Source: Roseiarcus sp963774195
GTDB lineage: Bacteria; Pseudomonadota; Alphaproteobacteria; Rhizobiales; Beijerinckiaceae
Assembly: GCA_963774195.1 (NCBI GenBank)
Contig: CAVZDY010000003.1
Coordinates: 1,612,001-1,676,000, forward strand
Direction: 5' to 3'
DNA: 64,000 nt
This document shows positions 1 through 8,012 of the stretch, piece after piece. Positions within the stretch are counted from its first letter, which is position 1. Each line of letters starts with the position of its first letter. Made by a program: the position numbers and the translations under genes. Under the pieces are notes generated by a model, which saw only the letters and a list, made by a program, of their open reading frames with translations, had not been told where the DNA came from and did no database searches.

Positions 1-435
1 GACCGGCTGCGCGTGATCACGTTCGGCCAGGACAATCTCAGCAATTCCTTCTCCGTCGACGGAGCCGGCAACATCGCGATGCCGCTGATCGGATTGGTCC
101 ATGCGCAGGGCCTGACGAGCGCGGAACTGGCCCGCTCCATCGAGGCGAAGCTGCGCCAGGGCTTCCTGCGCGAGCCTAGCGTCTCGGTCGAGGTCGAAGC
201 CTATCGGCCGTTCTTCGTGCTCGGCGAAGTGACGACGGCGGGCCAATTTCCGTTCGTCAACGGCATGACCGTGCAAAACGCGGTCGCCCTCGCCGGTGGC
301 TTCACGCCGCGTGGGGCGCAGGACAGCGTCGACCTGACGCGCTTCGTCGACGGGCGGCCGATCACCGCCTCGGTCCCGATCACATTCCCCGTCCGACCCG
401 GCGATACGATTCAAGTTCGGGAACGTTTCTTTTAA
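1..435 (+). CDS. Polysaccharide export protein, Wza/BexD type (5' partial)
   Basis: The frame is open from the first base, so the N-terminus (signal peptide and start of the Poly_export domain) lies outside the window. The visible 144 residues hold the end of the export domain (a DGAGNIAMPLIG stretch and a LTSAELARSIEAKL helix), then an SLBB-type segment (FFVLGEVTTAGQFPF, AVALAGGFT) and a C-terminal RPGDTIQVRERFF tail, all typical of periplasmic/outer-membrane export proteins. Such proteins form the exit channel for exopolysaccharide or capsule. It is followed 43 bp later by a glycosyltransferase and then by polymer initiation and polymerisation genes, which fits an EPS operon. A GTG at base 13 is an internal codon, not the start. 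Confidence 0.85.
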   Translation, partial: DRLRVITFGQDNLSNSFSVDGAGNIAMPLIGLVHAQGLTSAELARSIEAKLRQGFLREPSVSVEVEAYRPFFVLGEVTTAGQFPFVNGMTVQNAVALAGGFTPRGAQDSVDLTRFVDGRPITASVPITFPVRPGDTIQVRERFF

Positions 436-478
436 GAAATCACGTTAGTTGAAAGGCCATCATCCCTAGGTTGGAACG

Positions 479-1675
479 ATGGCCGCCTTGAACGAAGCCG
501 ATCCAAACCCGTTAAGGATCGTCCACGTCTTTCGCGCCCCGCTCGGCGGCCTCTTCCGGCACGTCGTCGATCTCGCCGCCGAGCAGACTGCGCGCGGCCA
601 TGACGTCGGCATGTTCTTCGACAGCGGTGCCGATTGCGAGCGTGTCCGCGCGGCTCTCGAGCAGATCCCCGGCGGTCTCAGGCTCGGTGTCGAAACGGCG
701 CCGATCCGCCGCAACCCCGGACTGTCCGATCTTGCGGCGCTGGCGCGCCTTAGCGCGTTCTTGCGCAGGACCGACCCCGACGTCGTCCATGGGCACGGCT
801 CGAAGGGCGGCGTCTACGCCCGCTTCAGCCGGCTCGCCGGGCGGAACGCGGCGATCCGCGCCTATACGCCGCACGGCGGCAGCTTCAACTATCGGCCCGG
901 CTCGCTGCTGCATCGCGCCTATATGACGGCCGAGGCGCTCGCGGCGCCGCTTACCGACGTCTTTCTGTTCGAGAGCGCGTACATCGCCGGCCGGTTCGAC
1001 CGCTATGTCGGCGCCGGCAACGGCGCCCGCCGCATCGTCGCCAATGGCGTCGGACCCGCCGAATTCTCGCCCGCCGAGCCGAGCGAAGGCGCGGCGGACC
1101 TCCTCTACGTCGGCGAATTGCGCGCCGCCAAGGGCATCGACACGCTGCTCGAGGCGATCGCGCTGATCGGACGGACGCGGGGCGTCGCGCCGAGCGCCGT
1201 CCTGGTGGGTTCGGGCCCTGACGAGGCCATGCTCACGGCAAGAGCGAACGAGCTCGGCGTCGCCAGCCGTGTCGCCTTTCGCGGGCCGATGCCGATCCGC
1301 CAGGCATTCGCGCTCGGACGGATTCTGGTCGTGCCGTCGCGCGCCGAATCCATGCCCTACGTCGTCCTCGAGGGGGCCGCGGCGCGTGTGCCGATGATCG
1401 CGACGAACGTCGGCGGCATCCCCGAGATCTACGGGCCCTTTGGCGACCGGCTGGGGCCGCCGGACGACCCGCAGGATCTCAGCGCGCGGATCGAGCGCGC
1501 GCTCGCGATGTCGCAGGAAGCGCGCTCCGCGCAGGCGGCTGCGCTCGCCGAGCATGTGGCGGCGAACTTTTCAATCGAGGCGATGGCGAACGCGGTGCTC
1601 GGAGGTTACGCGGAGGCGATGACGCATCGCCGCTCGTCGGCCCTGCGCGCTCCTCGGCGCCATCGAACCGCATAG
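479..1675 (+). CDS. Glycosyltransferase family 4 (GT-B)
   Basis: 398 residues with a two-domain GT-B layout. The N-terminal acceptor domain opens with LRIVHVFRAPLGGLFRHVVDLA, preserving the glycine-rich loop (GGLFRH) of GT4 enzymes, and has VVHGHGSKGG near residue 103. The C-terminal nucleotide-sugar domain has LLYVGELRAAKGIDTLLEA near residue 210, then VPSRAESMPYVVLEGAAARVP with the EX7E-type donor-binding motif, and VGGIPEI. It probably adds one sugar to the lipid-linked repeat unit at the cytoplasmic face; donor and acceptor cannot be read from sequence. It lies between the export protein and the initiating transferase, with a 12-bp gap to the next gene, so co-transcription is likely. The basic RRHRTA tail is unremarkable. 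Confidence 0.85.
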   Translation: MAALNEADPNPLRIVHVFRAPLGGLFRHVVDLAAEQTARGHDVGMFFDSGADCERVRAALEQIPGGLRLGVETAPIRRNPGLSDLAALARLSAFLRRTDPDVVHGHGSKGGVYARFSRLAGRNAAIRAYTPHGGSFNYRPGSLLHRAYMTAEALAAPLTDVFLFESAYIAGRFDRYVGAGNGARRIVANGVGPAEFSPAEPSEGAADLLYVGELRAAKGIDTLLEAIALIGRTRGVAPSAVLVGSGPDEAMLTARANELGVASRVAFRGPMPIRQAFALGRILVVPSRAESMPYVVLEGAAARVPMIATNVGGIPEIYGPFGDRLGPPDDPQDLSARIERALAMSQEARSAQAAALAEHVAANFSIEAMANAVLGGYAEAMTHRRSSALRAPRRHRTA

Positions 1676-1687
1676 CTGAGGCTGACG

Positions 1688-3214
1688 ATGGCATTTTCCG
1701 CACGAGACATGCAGAAGGTCCTCCTGTCCAACCGCGACCAGCCGAAACCGATCGGCCGCGGCAACATCGAGGCGCTGCGCCGGATCGCCGCCGAGCCTGT
1801 CCCCCCGGCCCTCTCTCGCGTCGTCATCGCCGGCGTCGTGCGCGCAATCGAGTGCGGTTTGATCGCGCTGACCGGCGTCGCGGCCTATCTGGCCTATATC
1901 GTTCGCAACGTCGGCCAACAGCCTGGCTACCTCCCGGCCATCGCCGCCGTCGCCGCCGTGTCGGTCGTCACGTTCCAATCCTTGCAGTGCTACACGCTGC
2001 CCGCGCTGCGCAATCCGGCGCGCCAGCTTCTGCGCGTCGCGACCGGTTGGGCGGTCGTCTTTCTCGCGGTCTTCGCCGCGATGTTCTTCCTCAAGCTTGA
2101 CGGCGCCGTCTCGCGCGTCTGGATGGCCTCGTGGTTCTCGCTCGGCCTCATCGCCTTTGCGCTGGAGCGGGTCGCCCTGGCGCGCTTCCTCTCCCGCCTT
2201 GCGCGGACGGGACGCTTGCAGCAACGGGCCGTCGTCGTCGGCGGCGGAGAGATCGGCGCCCAACTGTTGCGCGTTCTCCCAAAGAGCGCGGACTCGGAGA
2301 TCAAGATGCTCGGCGTCTTCGACGACCGCGGCGACGATCGCGCGCCAGAGGCGGTCGAAGGCTATCCGAAGCTCGGCAATGTCGACGATCTCGTCGACTT
2401 CGCACGCTCGACCCGCATCGATCTCGTCATCTTCGCGCTGCCGATCACCGCCGAGCAGCGCATTCTGCAAATGCTGCGCAAGCTCTGGGTGCTGCCGATC
2501 GACATCCGCCTCGCTGCGCACGCAAACCGGCTGCGCTTCCGGCCGCGCTCTTACTCCTATGTCGGCAAAGTGCCGGTGCTCGATCTGTTCGACAAGCCGA
2601 TCGCGGATTGGGACGTCGTCATCAAACTCGCCTTCGACAAGATCGTCGGCGCCCTCGCCTTGATCGCGCTCTCGCCGGTGCTCGCGCTGACGGCGCTCGC
2701 GGTCAAGCTCGGCTCGCCAGGGCCGGTGTTCTTCAAGCAGAAGCGCTACGGCTTCAACAACGAGCTGATCGAGATCTTCAAGTTCCGCTCGATGTACGCC
2801 GACAAGCTCGACCCGACCGCCTCGAAGCTCGTGACGCGCGGCGATCCGCGCGTCACCCGCGTCGGCCGCTTCATCCGCAAGACGTCGATCGACGAGTTGC
2901 CGCAATTGATCAACGTCGTCTTCAAAGGCGATCTGTCGCTGGTCGGCCCCCGCCCGCATGCGGTGCACGCCAAGGCGGCGGATCGCCAATACGACGAGGT
3001 CGTCGACGGCTATTTCGCGCGCCATCGCGTCAAGCCGGGCATAACCGGCTGGGCGCAAGTCAACGGCTGGCGCGGCGAAACCGACACGCAGGAGAAGATC
3101 CAGCAGCGCGTCGAGCACGACCTCTACTACATCGAGAACTGGTCGATCCTGCTCGATCTCTACATCCTCGCCATCACGCCGGGGTCGCTGCTGAAGACGA
3201 ACAACGCGTTCTGA
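1688..3214 (+). CDS. Undecaprenyl-phosphate sugar phosphotransferase (WcaJ/ExoY-type polyprenyl glycosylphosphotransferase)
   Basis: 508 residues. The N-terminal half has several hydrophobic segments (from about residue 45 to 170). A Rossmann-like CoA_binding_3 domain follows (RAVVVGGGEIGAQLL, about 180-300). The C-terminal bacterial sugar transferase domain (about 315-508) carries the membrane re-entrant helix, KLGSPGPVFFKQKRYG, FKFRSMYAD, the RKTSIDELPQLINV block and DLSLVGPRPHAV. These enzymes transfer a hexose-1-phosphate, usually glucose or galactose, from a UDP-sugar to undecaprenyl phosphate and so start exopolysaccharide synthesis. The length matches full-length WcaJ-like proteins. 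It is flanked by GT4 (12 bp upstream) and the polymerase gene (4 bp downstream), consistent with one operon. Glucose as substrate is inferred from family only. Confidence 0.9.
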   Translation: MAFSARDMQKVLLSNRDQPKPIGRGNIEALRRIAAEPVPPALSRVVIAGVVRAIECGLIALTGVAAYLAYIVRNVGQQPGYLPAIAAVAAVSVVTFQSLQCYTLPALRNPARQLLRVATGWAVVFLAVFAAMFFLKLDGAVSRVWMASWFSLGLIAFALERVALARFLSRLARTGRLQQRAVVVGGGEIGAQLLRVLPKSADSEIKMLGVFDDRGDDRAPEAVEGYPKLGNVDDLVDFARSTRIDLVIFALPITAEQRILQMLRKLWVLPIDIRLAAHANRLRFRPRSYSYVGKVPVLDLFDKPIADWDVVIKLAFDKIVGALALIALSPVLALTALAVKLGSPGPVFFKQKRYGFNNELIEIFKFRSMYADKLDPTASKLVTRGDPRVTRVGRFIRKTSIDELPQLINVVFKGDLSLVGPRPHAVHAKAADRQYDEVVDGYFARHRVKPGITGWAQVNGWRGETDTQEKIQQRVEHDLYYIENWSILLDLYILAITPGSLLKTNNAF

Positions 3215-3218
3215 CGCC

Positions 3219-4598
3219 ATGACCGCGCTGGCCCCATCGATCTCGAGCGCGCCGCGACGAAAGGCGCGCCTCGTCGTTCGCAAGGCGACGCTGAAAACTG
3301 GCGTGCTGTGGCTCTTCGTCGCCTGCGGCGCGTCGGCGGCGATCGAGCCATCTCCCTATGAATTCATGTTCCTCGTCGCCGCCTTCGCGCTGGCTCCGAG
3401 CGAGCTCGTGTTCGATCGGACGATGATTCCTCTGATCCTAGGGCTGGCAGCGTTCAACGCTGGCGGCCTTCTCTCTCTACCCCCCTTCGTCGACGAGCGG
3501 CCGAGCGTTCAGTTCACGGCGATTTCGGTCTATATGGCGGTGACGGCGATCTTCTTCGCGGGCCTCATCGCGAAGGCGCCCGACGAGCGGTTCAAGACCA
3601 TCCGCTCCGCTTATGTCGCGGCCGGCGTCTTCGCGGCGACCCTCGGGATTCTTGGCTATTTCAACGTCGCCGGCCTCGGGCCGAATCTGACGATCTACGA
3701 CGGATCGCGCGCCGCCGGTCCCTTCAAGGACGCCAATGTGTTCGGCCCGTTCCTCGCGCCGCCGATCGTCTGGCTAGTGCAGGATTTGCTGTTGAAGCGC
3801 AGCAAGGGGTTTCTACGCACCGTCGTCCCCCTGCTCGTGATGGCGCTTGGCATCCTCTTGAGCTTCTCGCGCGGCGCCTGGGGCGTTCTGGTCGGTTCGA
3901 CCGTGCTCATGGTGGCGCTCACCTTCCTCACGTCGTCCTCGGCGGCGCTGCGGCGGCGCATCGTCGTCATGAGCGTGTTGGGGTTGTTCGCGGTCACCGT
4001 TTTGATGACGATCCTGCTGTCGATCCCGCAGATCGGCAGCATGTTCTTCGAGCGTGCGTCGCTGATCCAATATTACGACGCCGGCGAGATGGGCCGCTTC
4101 GGCAATCAGGCGCGCTCGATCCCGATGTTGCTGGAGCGGCCATTCGGCTTCGGCCCGCTGCAATTCCACAACATCTTCCCCGAAGACCCGCACGAAATGT
4201 ACGTCAACGCCTTCGCGTCCTACGGCTGGCTCGGCGGGCTCAGCTTCATCGCCTTCACCGCCATGACGGTGTATCTCGGCTGGCGCCTCGTCTTCCAGCG
4301 CTCGCCCGTGCAGAGCCACGCAATCGCGATCTGGGCGTGCCTCTTTCCGCAAATGGTGCAGGGCTTCCAGATCGACTCCGACCATTGGCGCCATCTCTAT
4401 CTGATGTTCGGCTGCCTCTATGGGCTCGTCGCCTACAACCGACGTTGGTCGCATCGCTTCGAGCCAAGCGCTCAAGACACTATCGGTCGTCCTTGCGAGG
4501 AACGCAGCGACGAAGCAATCCATGTCTCCGCTCGCTCGGCGGGCGCCAATAGATTGCTTCGCTCCGCTCGCAATGACCGCATGAGCGGGGCGTCATGA
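3219..4598 (+). CDS. O-antigen ligase/polymerase family membrane protein (Wzy-like)
   Basis: 459 residues with about ten hydrophobic segments and a large extracytoplasmic loop around residues 270-330. The SFSRGAWGVL motif (about 220) and the DPHEMYVNAFASYGWLGGL motif (about 325) are characteristic of the Wzy_C/O-antigen ligase family, which polymerises or ligates lipid-linked glycans on the periplasmic side. In an EPS cluster, polymerase is more likely than lipid A ligase. The last 40 or so residues (from about DTIGRPCEERSDEAI) are not family sequence: they are a translated copy of a dispersed palindromic repeat (4489-4578) that replaced the natural C-terminus. Its stop codon overlaps the next start (ATGA at 4595-4598), so translational coupling is plausible. 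Confidence 0.8.
   Translation: MTALAPSISSAPRRKARLVVRKATLKTGVLWLFVACGASAAIEPSPYEFMFLVAAFALAPSELVFDRTMIPLILGLAAFNAGGLLSLPPFVDERPSVQFTAISVYMAVTAIFFAGLIAKAPDERFKTIRSAYVAAGVFAATLGILGYFNVAGLGPNLTIYDGSRAAGPFKDANVFGPFLAPPIVWLVQDLLLKRSKGFLRTVVPLLVMALGILLSFSRGAWGVLVGSTVLMVALTFLTSSSAALRRRIVVMSVLGLFAVTVLMTILLSIPQIGSMFFERASLIQYYDAGEMGRFGNQARSIPMLLERPFGFGPLQFHNIFPEDPHEMYVNAFASYGWLGGLSFIAFTAMTVYLGWRLVFQRSPVQSHAIAIWACLFPQMVQGFQIDSDHWRHLYLMFGCLYGLVAYNRRWSHRFEPSAQDTIGRPCEERSDEAIHVSARSAGANRLLRSARNDRMSGAS
4489..4578. repeat. Dispersed palindromic repeat (copy 1), read as the 3' end of the upstream gene
   Basis: Two inverted arms (one containing TTGCGAGGAACGCAGCGACG, the other GATTGCTTCGCTCCGCTCGC) flank a short GC-rich loop. 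The same unit occurs at 20522-20649 and, interrupted by an IS110 element, at 43611-43700 plus 45271-45282. Translated, its arms give CEERSDEAI and LLRSARND. Here it forms the C-terminal tail of the O-antigen polymerase-like protein. Confidence 0.8.
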
Positions 4599-5708
4599 CC
4601 AAAGGCGTCCTCTCAAATTTGCAGATTCTGTCGCGCCGTCGCCGCGCTGATCGTCGTTATCGGCCACAGCCTGCACGATCTCGACACGCTCGCCGCGCGG
4701 GCCGGCGTCGAGCTTGCGCCCAGCGCGATCAACTGGGGCGCCGGCATCGACATCTTCTTCGTCGTCTCCGGCTTCATCATGGTCTACGTCGCGGGCGACG
4801 AATTCGGCGCCATCGGCGCGAGCCGGCGCTTTCTCGTCAAACGCGTCGCGCGCGTCGCGCCGCTCTACTGGCTCGTGACGACCGCGCTGATCCTCGGCTC
4901 GCTCGTCGCGCCGAGCCTGCTCAACGTGCCGATCGGCGGCGCGCGCCACATCCTCGCCTCTTACCTCTTCATCCCCGATTGGCGGCCCGACATGTCGGTC
5001 GTGCGGCCGGTCATGGCGCTCGGCTGGACGCTCAATTACGAGATGCTGTTCTACGTCGTCTTCGGCTGCGCGATGATGCTGCCGCTGCGGATCGGCGTCG
5101 CCGCGATGACGGCGCTGTTCGTCGCCGCGGCGCTGCTGAAAAGCCTGCTGCACATCGAGCAGACGCAACTCGCGTTCTGGATGGATCCGCTGACGCTCGA
5201 GTTTCTGTTCGGCGTCTATATCGGCCTGGCTCACCGCGCGGGATGGCGCGTCTCGGCGCCGGTCGCGATTGCGCTCGCCGTCGCCGGCCTGATCCTGGTG
5301 ACGACCGTTTTGCCCGAAGCGGCGGACCTGACGATCTCCGCCAACTTCCTGCGCTATGGCCTTCCCGCCGCTATGCTGGTCGGCGCGGCGGCGCTCGGGC
5401 CGCAATTGCCGGCGATTGCCCCCGTGCGTTTCGCCGTCGCGCTCGGCGACGCGTCTTACGCGCTCTATCTCTCGCATCCCTTCGTCATCCGGCCGCTGCG
5501 AGAGGTCTGGTATCGCCTCGGCGGCGCCCATTTGCCGCTCGCCGCCTTCAGCATGGTCTGCCTGCTCGTCGCGGTAGCGGTCGCGTTCGCGCTGCACGTC
5601 TATCTGGAAGATCCGATCGCCCAGCGGCTCGCGGCGGCTCTACGGCCCGTCCTCGCGTCGTCCGTCCGCAAGCGAGGCGAGTTGAACCCCGCCGCCAGCG
5701 TCCGCTGA
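4595..5708 (+). pseudogene. Acyltransferase family 3 (exopolysaccharide O-acetylase-like), frameshifted near the start
   Basis: From ATG 4595, which overlaps the upstream stop as ATGA, the frame reads MTKGVLSNLQIL and then runs into arginine-rich nonsense. One base further on, the next frame continues as RAVAALIVVIGHS, followed by GIDIFFVVSGFIMVY and about ten membrane segments to 5708. Together these give the standard acyltransferase-3 N-terminus (LQxLRAxAAxxVVxxH), with the active-site His of helix 1 present. Removing a single T at about 4631 restores one 370-residue frame. The family O-acylates exported polysaccharides at the inner membrane, which suits its place as last gene of the EPS operon. 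An internal ATG at 4779 would omit the catalytic first helix. The base may be a real mutation or an assembly error. Confidence 0.8.
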
Positions 5709-5833
5709 TTGACAAGGGAATCGCAGTCAGACAACCTCTGAGATAGCTTACGGTTGCTCCACATGACGCAGCGACACGCGTTCGATCGAGATGGTCGGGA
5801 AGGCGGTGCGGCGACAACAGAGGGGAGACGCCG

Positions 5834-6097
5834 ATGATCGCCGAGTCCCCTCTCGTCTGCGCCAAATGCCTCGGCCCTGCCGAGCTCCGGATGGACGACG
5901 CATGGGTCGAGACGGTCGTCTGCCCGACATGCGGCCAGAGCGCGCTGCTGAGTGAAGCCCTCCGCGACGCCGACGCCTACGAGGCGGACTTCCTGTGCGG
6001 CGAGCGCCGGAACGCCCCGCCGTCAGGTTTCGTCAATTCGCGCATGCTGTGCGTAATGAGGCGCGGCTCACCGCATCACGCCGCCCCGAACAGATAG
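5834..6097 (+). CDS. Small zinc-ribbon-like protein, unknown function
   Basis: 87 residues with a good ribosome-binding site (AGAGGGGAGA) 6-7 bases before the ATG. Two CxxC knuckles about 26 residues apart (VCAKCLG near residue 10 and VCPTCGQ near residue 36) suggest a zinc ribbon; a further Cys (FLCGERR) follows. I do not recognise a family. A perfect -35-like TTGACA lies at 5709-5714, but no convincing -10 element is spaced to it. The C-terminal third has weak coding character, so the true end or function is uncertain. Confidence 0.45.
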   Translation: MIAESPLVCAKCLGPAELRMDDAWVETVVCPTCGQSALLSEALRDADAYEADFLCGERRNAPPSGFVNSRMLCVMRRGSPHHAAPNR

Positions 6098-6124
6098 GCG
6101 GCGTGACACGACGCGGCGCCATCC

Positions 6125-7342
6125 TCACGCCGGCTTCTTGAGCTTCACGACATTGTGCAGGCTCGTGTCCGCCTGCTCGAAGAAGCGTTTGACGCCGCGC
6201 GCGGCTTGGCGAATCCGCTGCTCGTTCTCGACCAGCGCGAGGCGCACGTAATCGTCGCCATGCTCGCCGAAGCCGACGCCCGGCGCCACGGCGACATCCG
6301 CCTTCTCGATCAGCAGCTTGGAGAATTCGAGGCTGCCGAGGTGGCGGAACTTCTCCGGCACCGGCGTCCAGGCGAACATCGAGGCGCGCGGCGATTCGAT
6401 CGCCCAGCCGGCGGCCGCGAAGCTCTCCACCATCACGTCGCGCCGGCGCTTATAGACCGCGCGCATCTCCTTGATGCAATCGTCGGGGCCATTGAGCGCC
6501 GCCGCCGCCGCGACCTGGATCGGCGTGTAGGCCCCGTAGTCGAGATAGGACTTCACCCGCGCCAGCGCGGCGATGAGGCGCTCGTTGCCGACCGCAAAGC
6601 CCATGCGCCAGCCCGCCATCGAGAAGGTCTTCGACATCGAGGTGAACTCGACCGCGACGTCGAAGGCGCCCGGCGCCTGAAGCACCGACGGGGGCGGATC
6701 GTCATCGAAGAACACCTCGGCGTAGGCGAGGTCGGAAAGGACGAAGATCTCGTGCTTCTTCGCGAACAGGACGAGGTCTTTGTAAAAGTCGACCGAAGCG
6801 ACCATCGCCGTCGGATTGGAGGGGTAGCAGACGACGACGGCGATCGGCTTCGGGATCGAATGGGCGAGCGCGCGTTCCATGGCGACGAAGAAATCCGGCG
6901 TCGGATCGGCCGGCACCGAGCGGATGACGCCGCCGGCCATCAGGAAGCCGAAAGCGTGGATCGGATAGGACGGGTTGGGCACCAGAACGACGTCGCCCGG
7001 CGCGGTGATCGCCTGCGCCATATTGGCGAAGCCTTCCTTCGAGCCGAGGGTGGCGACGACCTGCGTCTCGGGATTGAGCTTCACGCCGAAGCGGCGGGCG
7101 TAGTAGGCCGCCTGCGCGCGCCGGAGGCCGGGAATGCCCTTCGAGGCGGAATAGCGATCGGTGCGCGGCTTGCCGACGGTTTCGATCAGCTTGTCGAGGA
7201 CGTGCTTGGGGGCTGGCAGATCGGGATTGCCCATGCCGAGATCCACGATGTCGGCGCCGGCCGCGCGAGCCTTGGCCTTGAGCTTGTTGACCTGCTCGAA
7301 GACGTAAGGCGGCAGGCGCCGCACGCTGTGGAATTCGGACAT
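6125..7342 (-). CDS. PLP-dependent class I/II aminotransferase (AlaC / LL-DAP-aminotransferase-like)
   Basis: 405 residues with fold type I aminotransferase signatures: DLGMGNPDLPAP near residue 36, LGSKEGFANMAQAI near 100, NPSYPIHAFG, VVCYPSNPTAMV near 175 (the Asn that contacts PLP), LSDLAYAEVFFDD (Asp/Tyr), and SMSKTFSMAGWRMGFAVG near 237 with the Schiff-base Lys. Proteins of this group are usually annotated as LL-diaminopimelate aminotransferase, but the close E. coli relative AlaC makes alanine from pyruvate and glutamate, and proteobacteria generally use the succinylase route to lysine, so alanine or a broad-specificity role is more likely. It appears monocistronic. Confidence 0.85.
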   Translation of the reverse strand: MSEFHSVRRLPPYVFEQVNKLKAKARAAGADIVDLGMGNPDLPAPKHVLDKLIETVGKPRTDRYSASKGIPGLRRAQAAYYARRFGVKLNPETQVVATLGSKEGFANMAQAITAPGDVVLVPNPSYPIHAFGFLMAGGVIRSVPADPTPDFFVAMERALAHSIPKPIAVVVCYPSNPTAMVASVDFYKDLVLFAKKHEIFVLSDLAYAEVFFDDDPPPSVLQAPGAFDVAVEFTSMSKTFSMAGWRMGFAVGNERLIAALARVKSYLDYGAYTPIQVAAAAALNGPDDCIKEMRAVYKRRRDVMVESFAAAGWAIESPRASMFAWTPVPEKFRHLGSLEFSKLLIEKADVAVAPGVGFGEHGDDYVRLALVENEQRIRQAARGVKRFFEQADTSLHNVVKLKKPA

Positions 7343-7409
7343 CGTTATCCCTTTCTCGGCCCTTCAGGGCGTCGATGTTGTTAACACCGGCGAGAAGGGC
7401 GTCGCAAAC

Positions 7410-7871
7410 CTAAAACGATGGAATCGGGCTCTTTTGCGCGGACTTGTTCTTCGCTTTGGCGGCCTTCGCGGCCTCGGCGTCCGCCATCGCCTTGGCGGAC
7501 GGCGGAAAGGCGGCGCGCAACGCATCGTGCTGCTTCGAGATCGCCTCGAGATCGCTGTCGATGGCGTTGATCTCGTCCTTCGACTTCACCTCTCCCGGCG
7601 GCTCGCTCGCTTTGCGGAAGGCCGGGATCAAGGGCGCTGGCGCGGCGGGACGAGACTGCTGCACGAAATCCGGGGGTTGATTGACGTCGGTCGCGAAGCC
7701 GACAATCTTCATCACCGACTTGAGCGGCGAATCCGAGTGCTGCGCCGGTTGAGGCGCCTGCTGAGCAGGTTGAGCAGCCTGCTGAGCGTGCGCTCCGGCG
7801 CCGCCGAAAGCTGCACCGAGCATCCCCGCGACAATCAGCCGCACAAGGCTGAGCCGTTTCGTTTTCAACAC
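7410..7871 (-). CDS. Hypothetical exported protein, Ala/Gln/Pro-rich
   Basis: About 153 residues from GTG 7871; a longer frame reaches 7919, but the hydrophobic signal peptide (LVRLIVAGMLGAAFGGAGAHA) starts only a few residues after the GTG, and a purine-rich stretch precedes it. The mature part begins with a QQAAQPAQQAPQPAQ low-complexity spacer, then SPLKSVMKIVGFATDVNQPP and PAAPAPLIPAFRKASEPPGE, a predicted helix with KDEINAIDSDLEAISKQHDAL, and a lysine/alanine-rich tail. I do not recognise a domain. It is probably a periplasmic or envelope protein. It lies downstream of nothing on its strand and diverges from the PHA synthase gene. Confidence 0.6.
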   Translation of the reverse strand: MLKTKRLSLVRLIVAGMLGAAFGGAGAHAQQAAQPAQQAPQPAQHSDSPLKSVMKIVGFATDVNQPPDFVQQSRPAAPAPLIPAFRKASEPPGEVKSKDEINAIDSDLEAISKQHDALRAAFPPSAKAMADAEAAKAAKAKNKSAQKSPIPSF

Positions 7872-8012
7872 GTCGACCCCTACCGATTTGCCGGCGTTGC
7901 CATGACGCACTGGCGCCATGGAGACGAACTAACATATATCGAGGTCAGACCCGTAACGTCGTATTATGTCGGAAACGGGACTTTGGCCGCGACGTGCGGC
8001 GCGGGGAAACGA

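Noticed and set aside
1571..3283. A 570-codon minus-strand frame opposite the sugar transferase
   Set aside because: Composition is that of an antisense shadow (Arg, Asp, Glu, Ala rich) and the plus strand encodes a clear family protein.
5709..5740. Promoter with a perfect TTGACA before the zinc-ribbon gene
   Set aside because: No acceptable -10 element at 16-18 bp spacing, and it sits directly after the acyltransferase stop.
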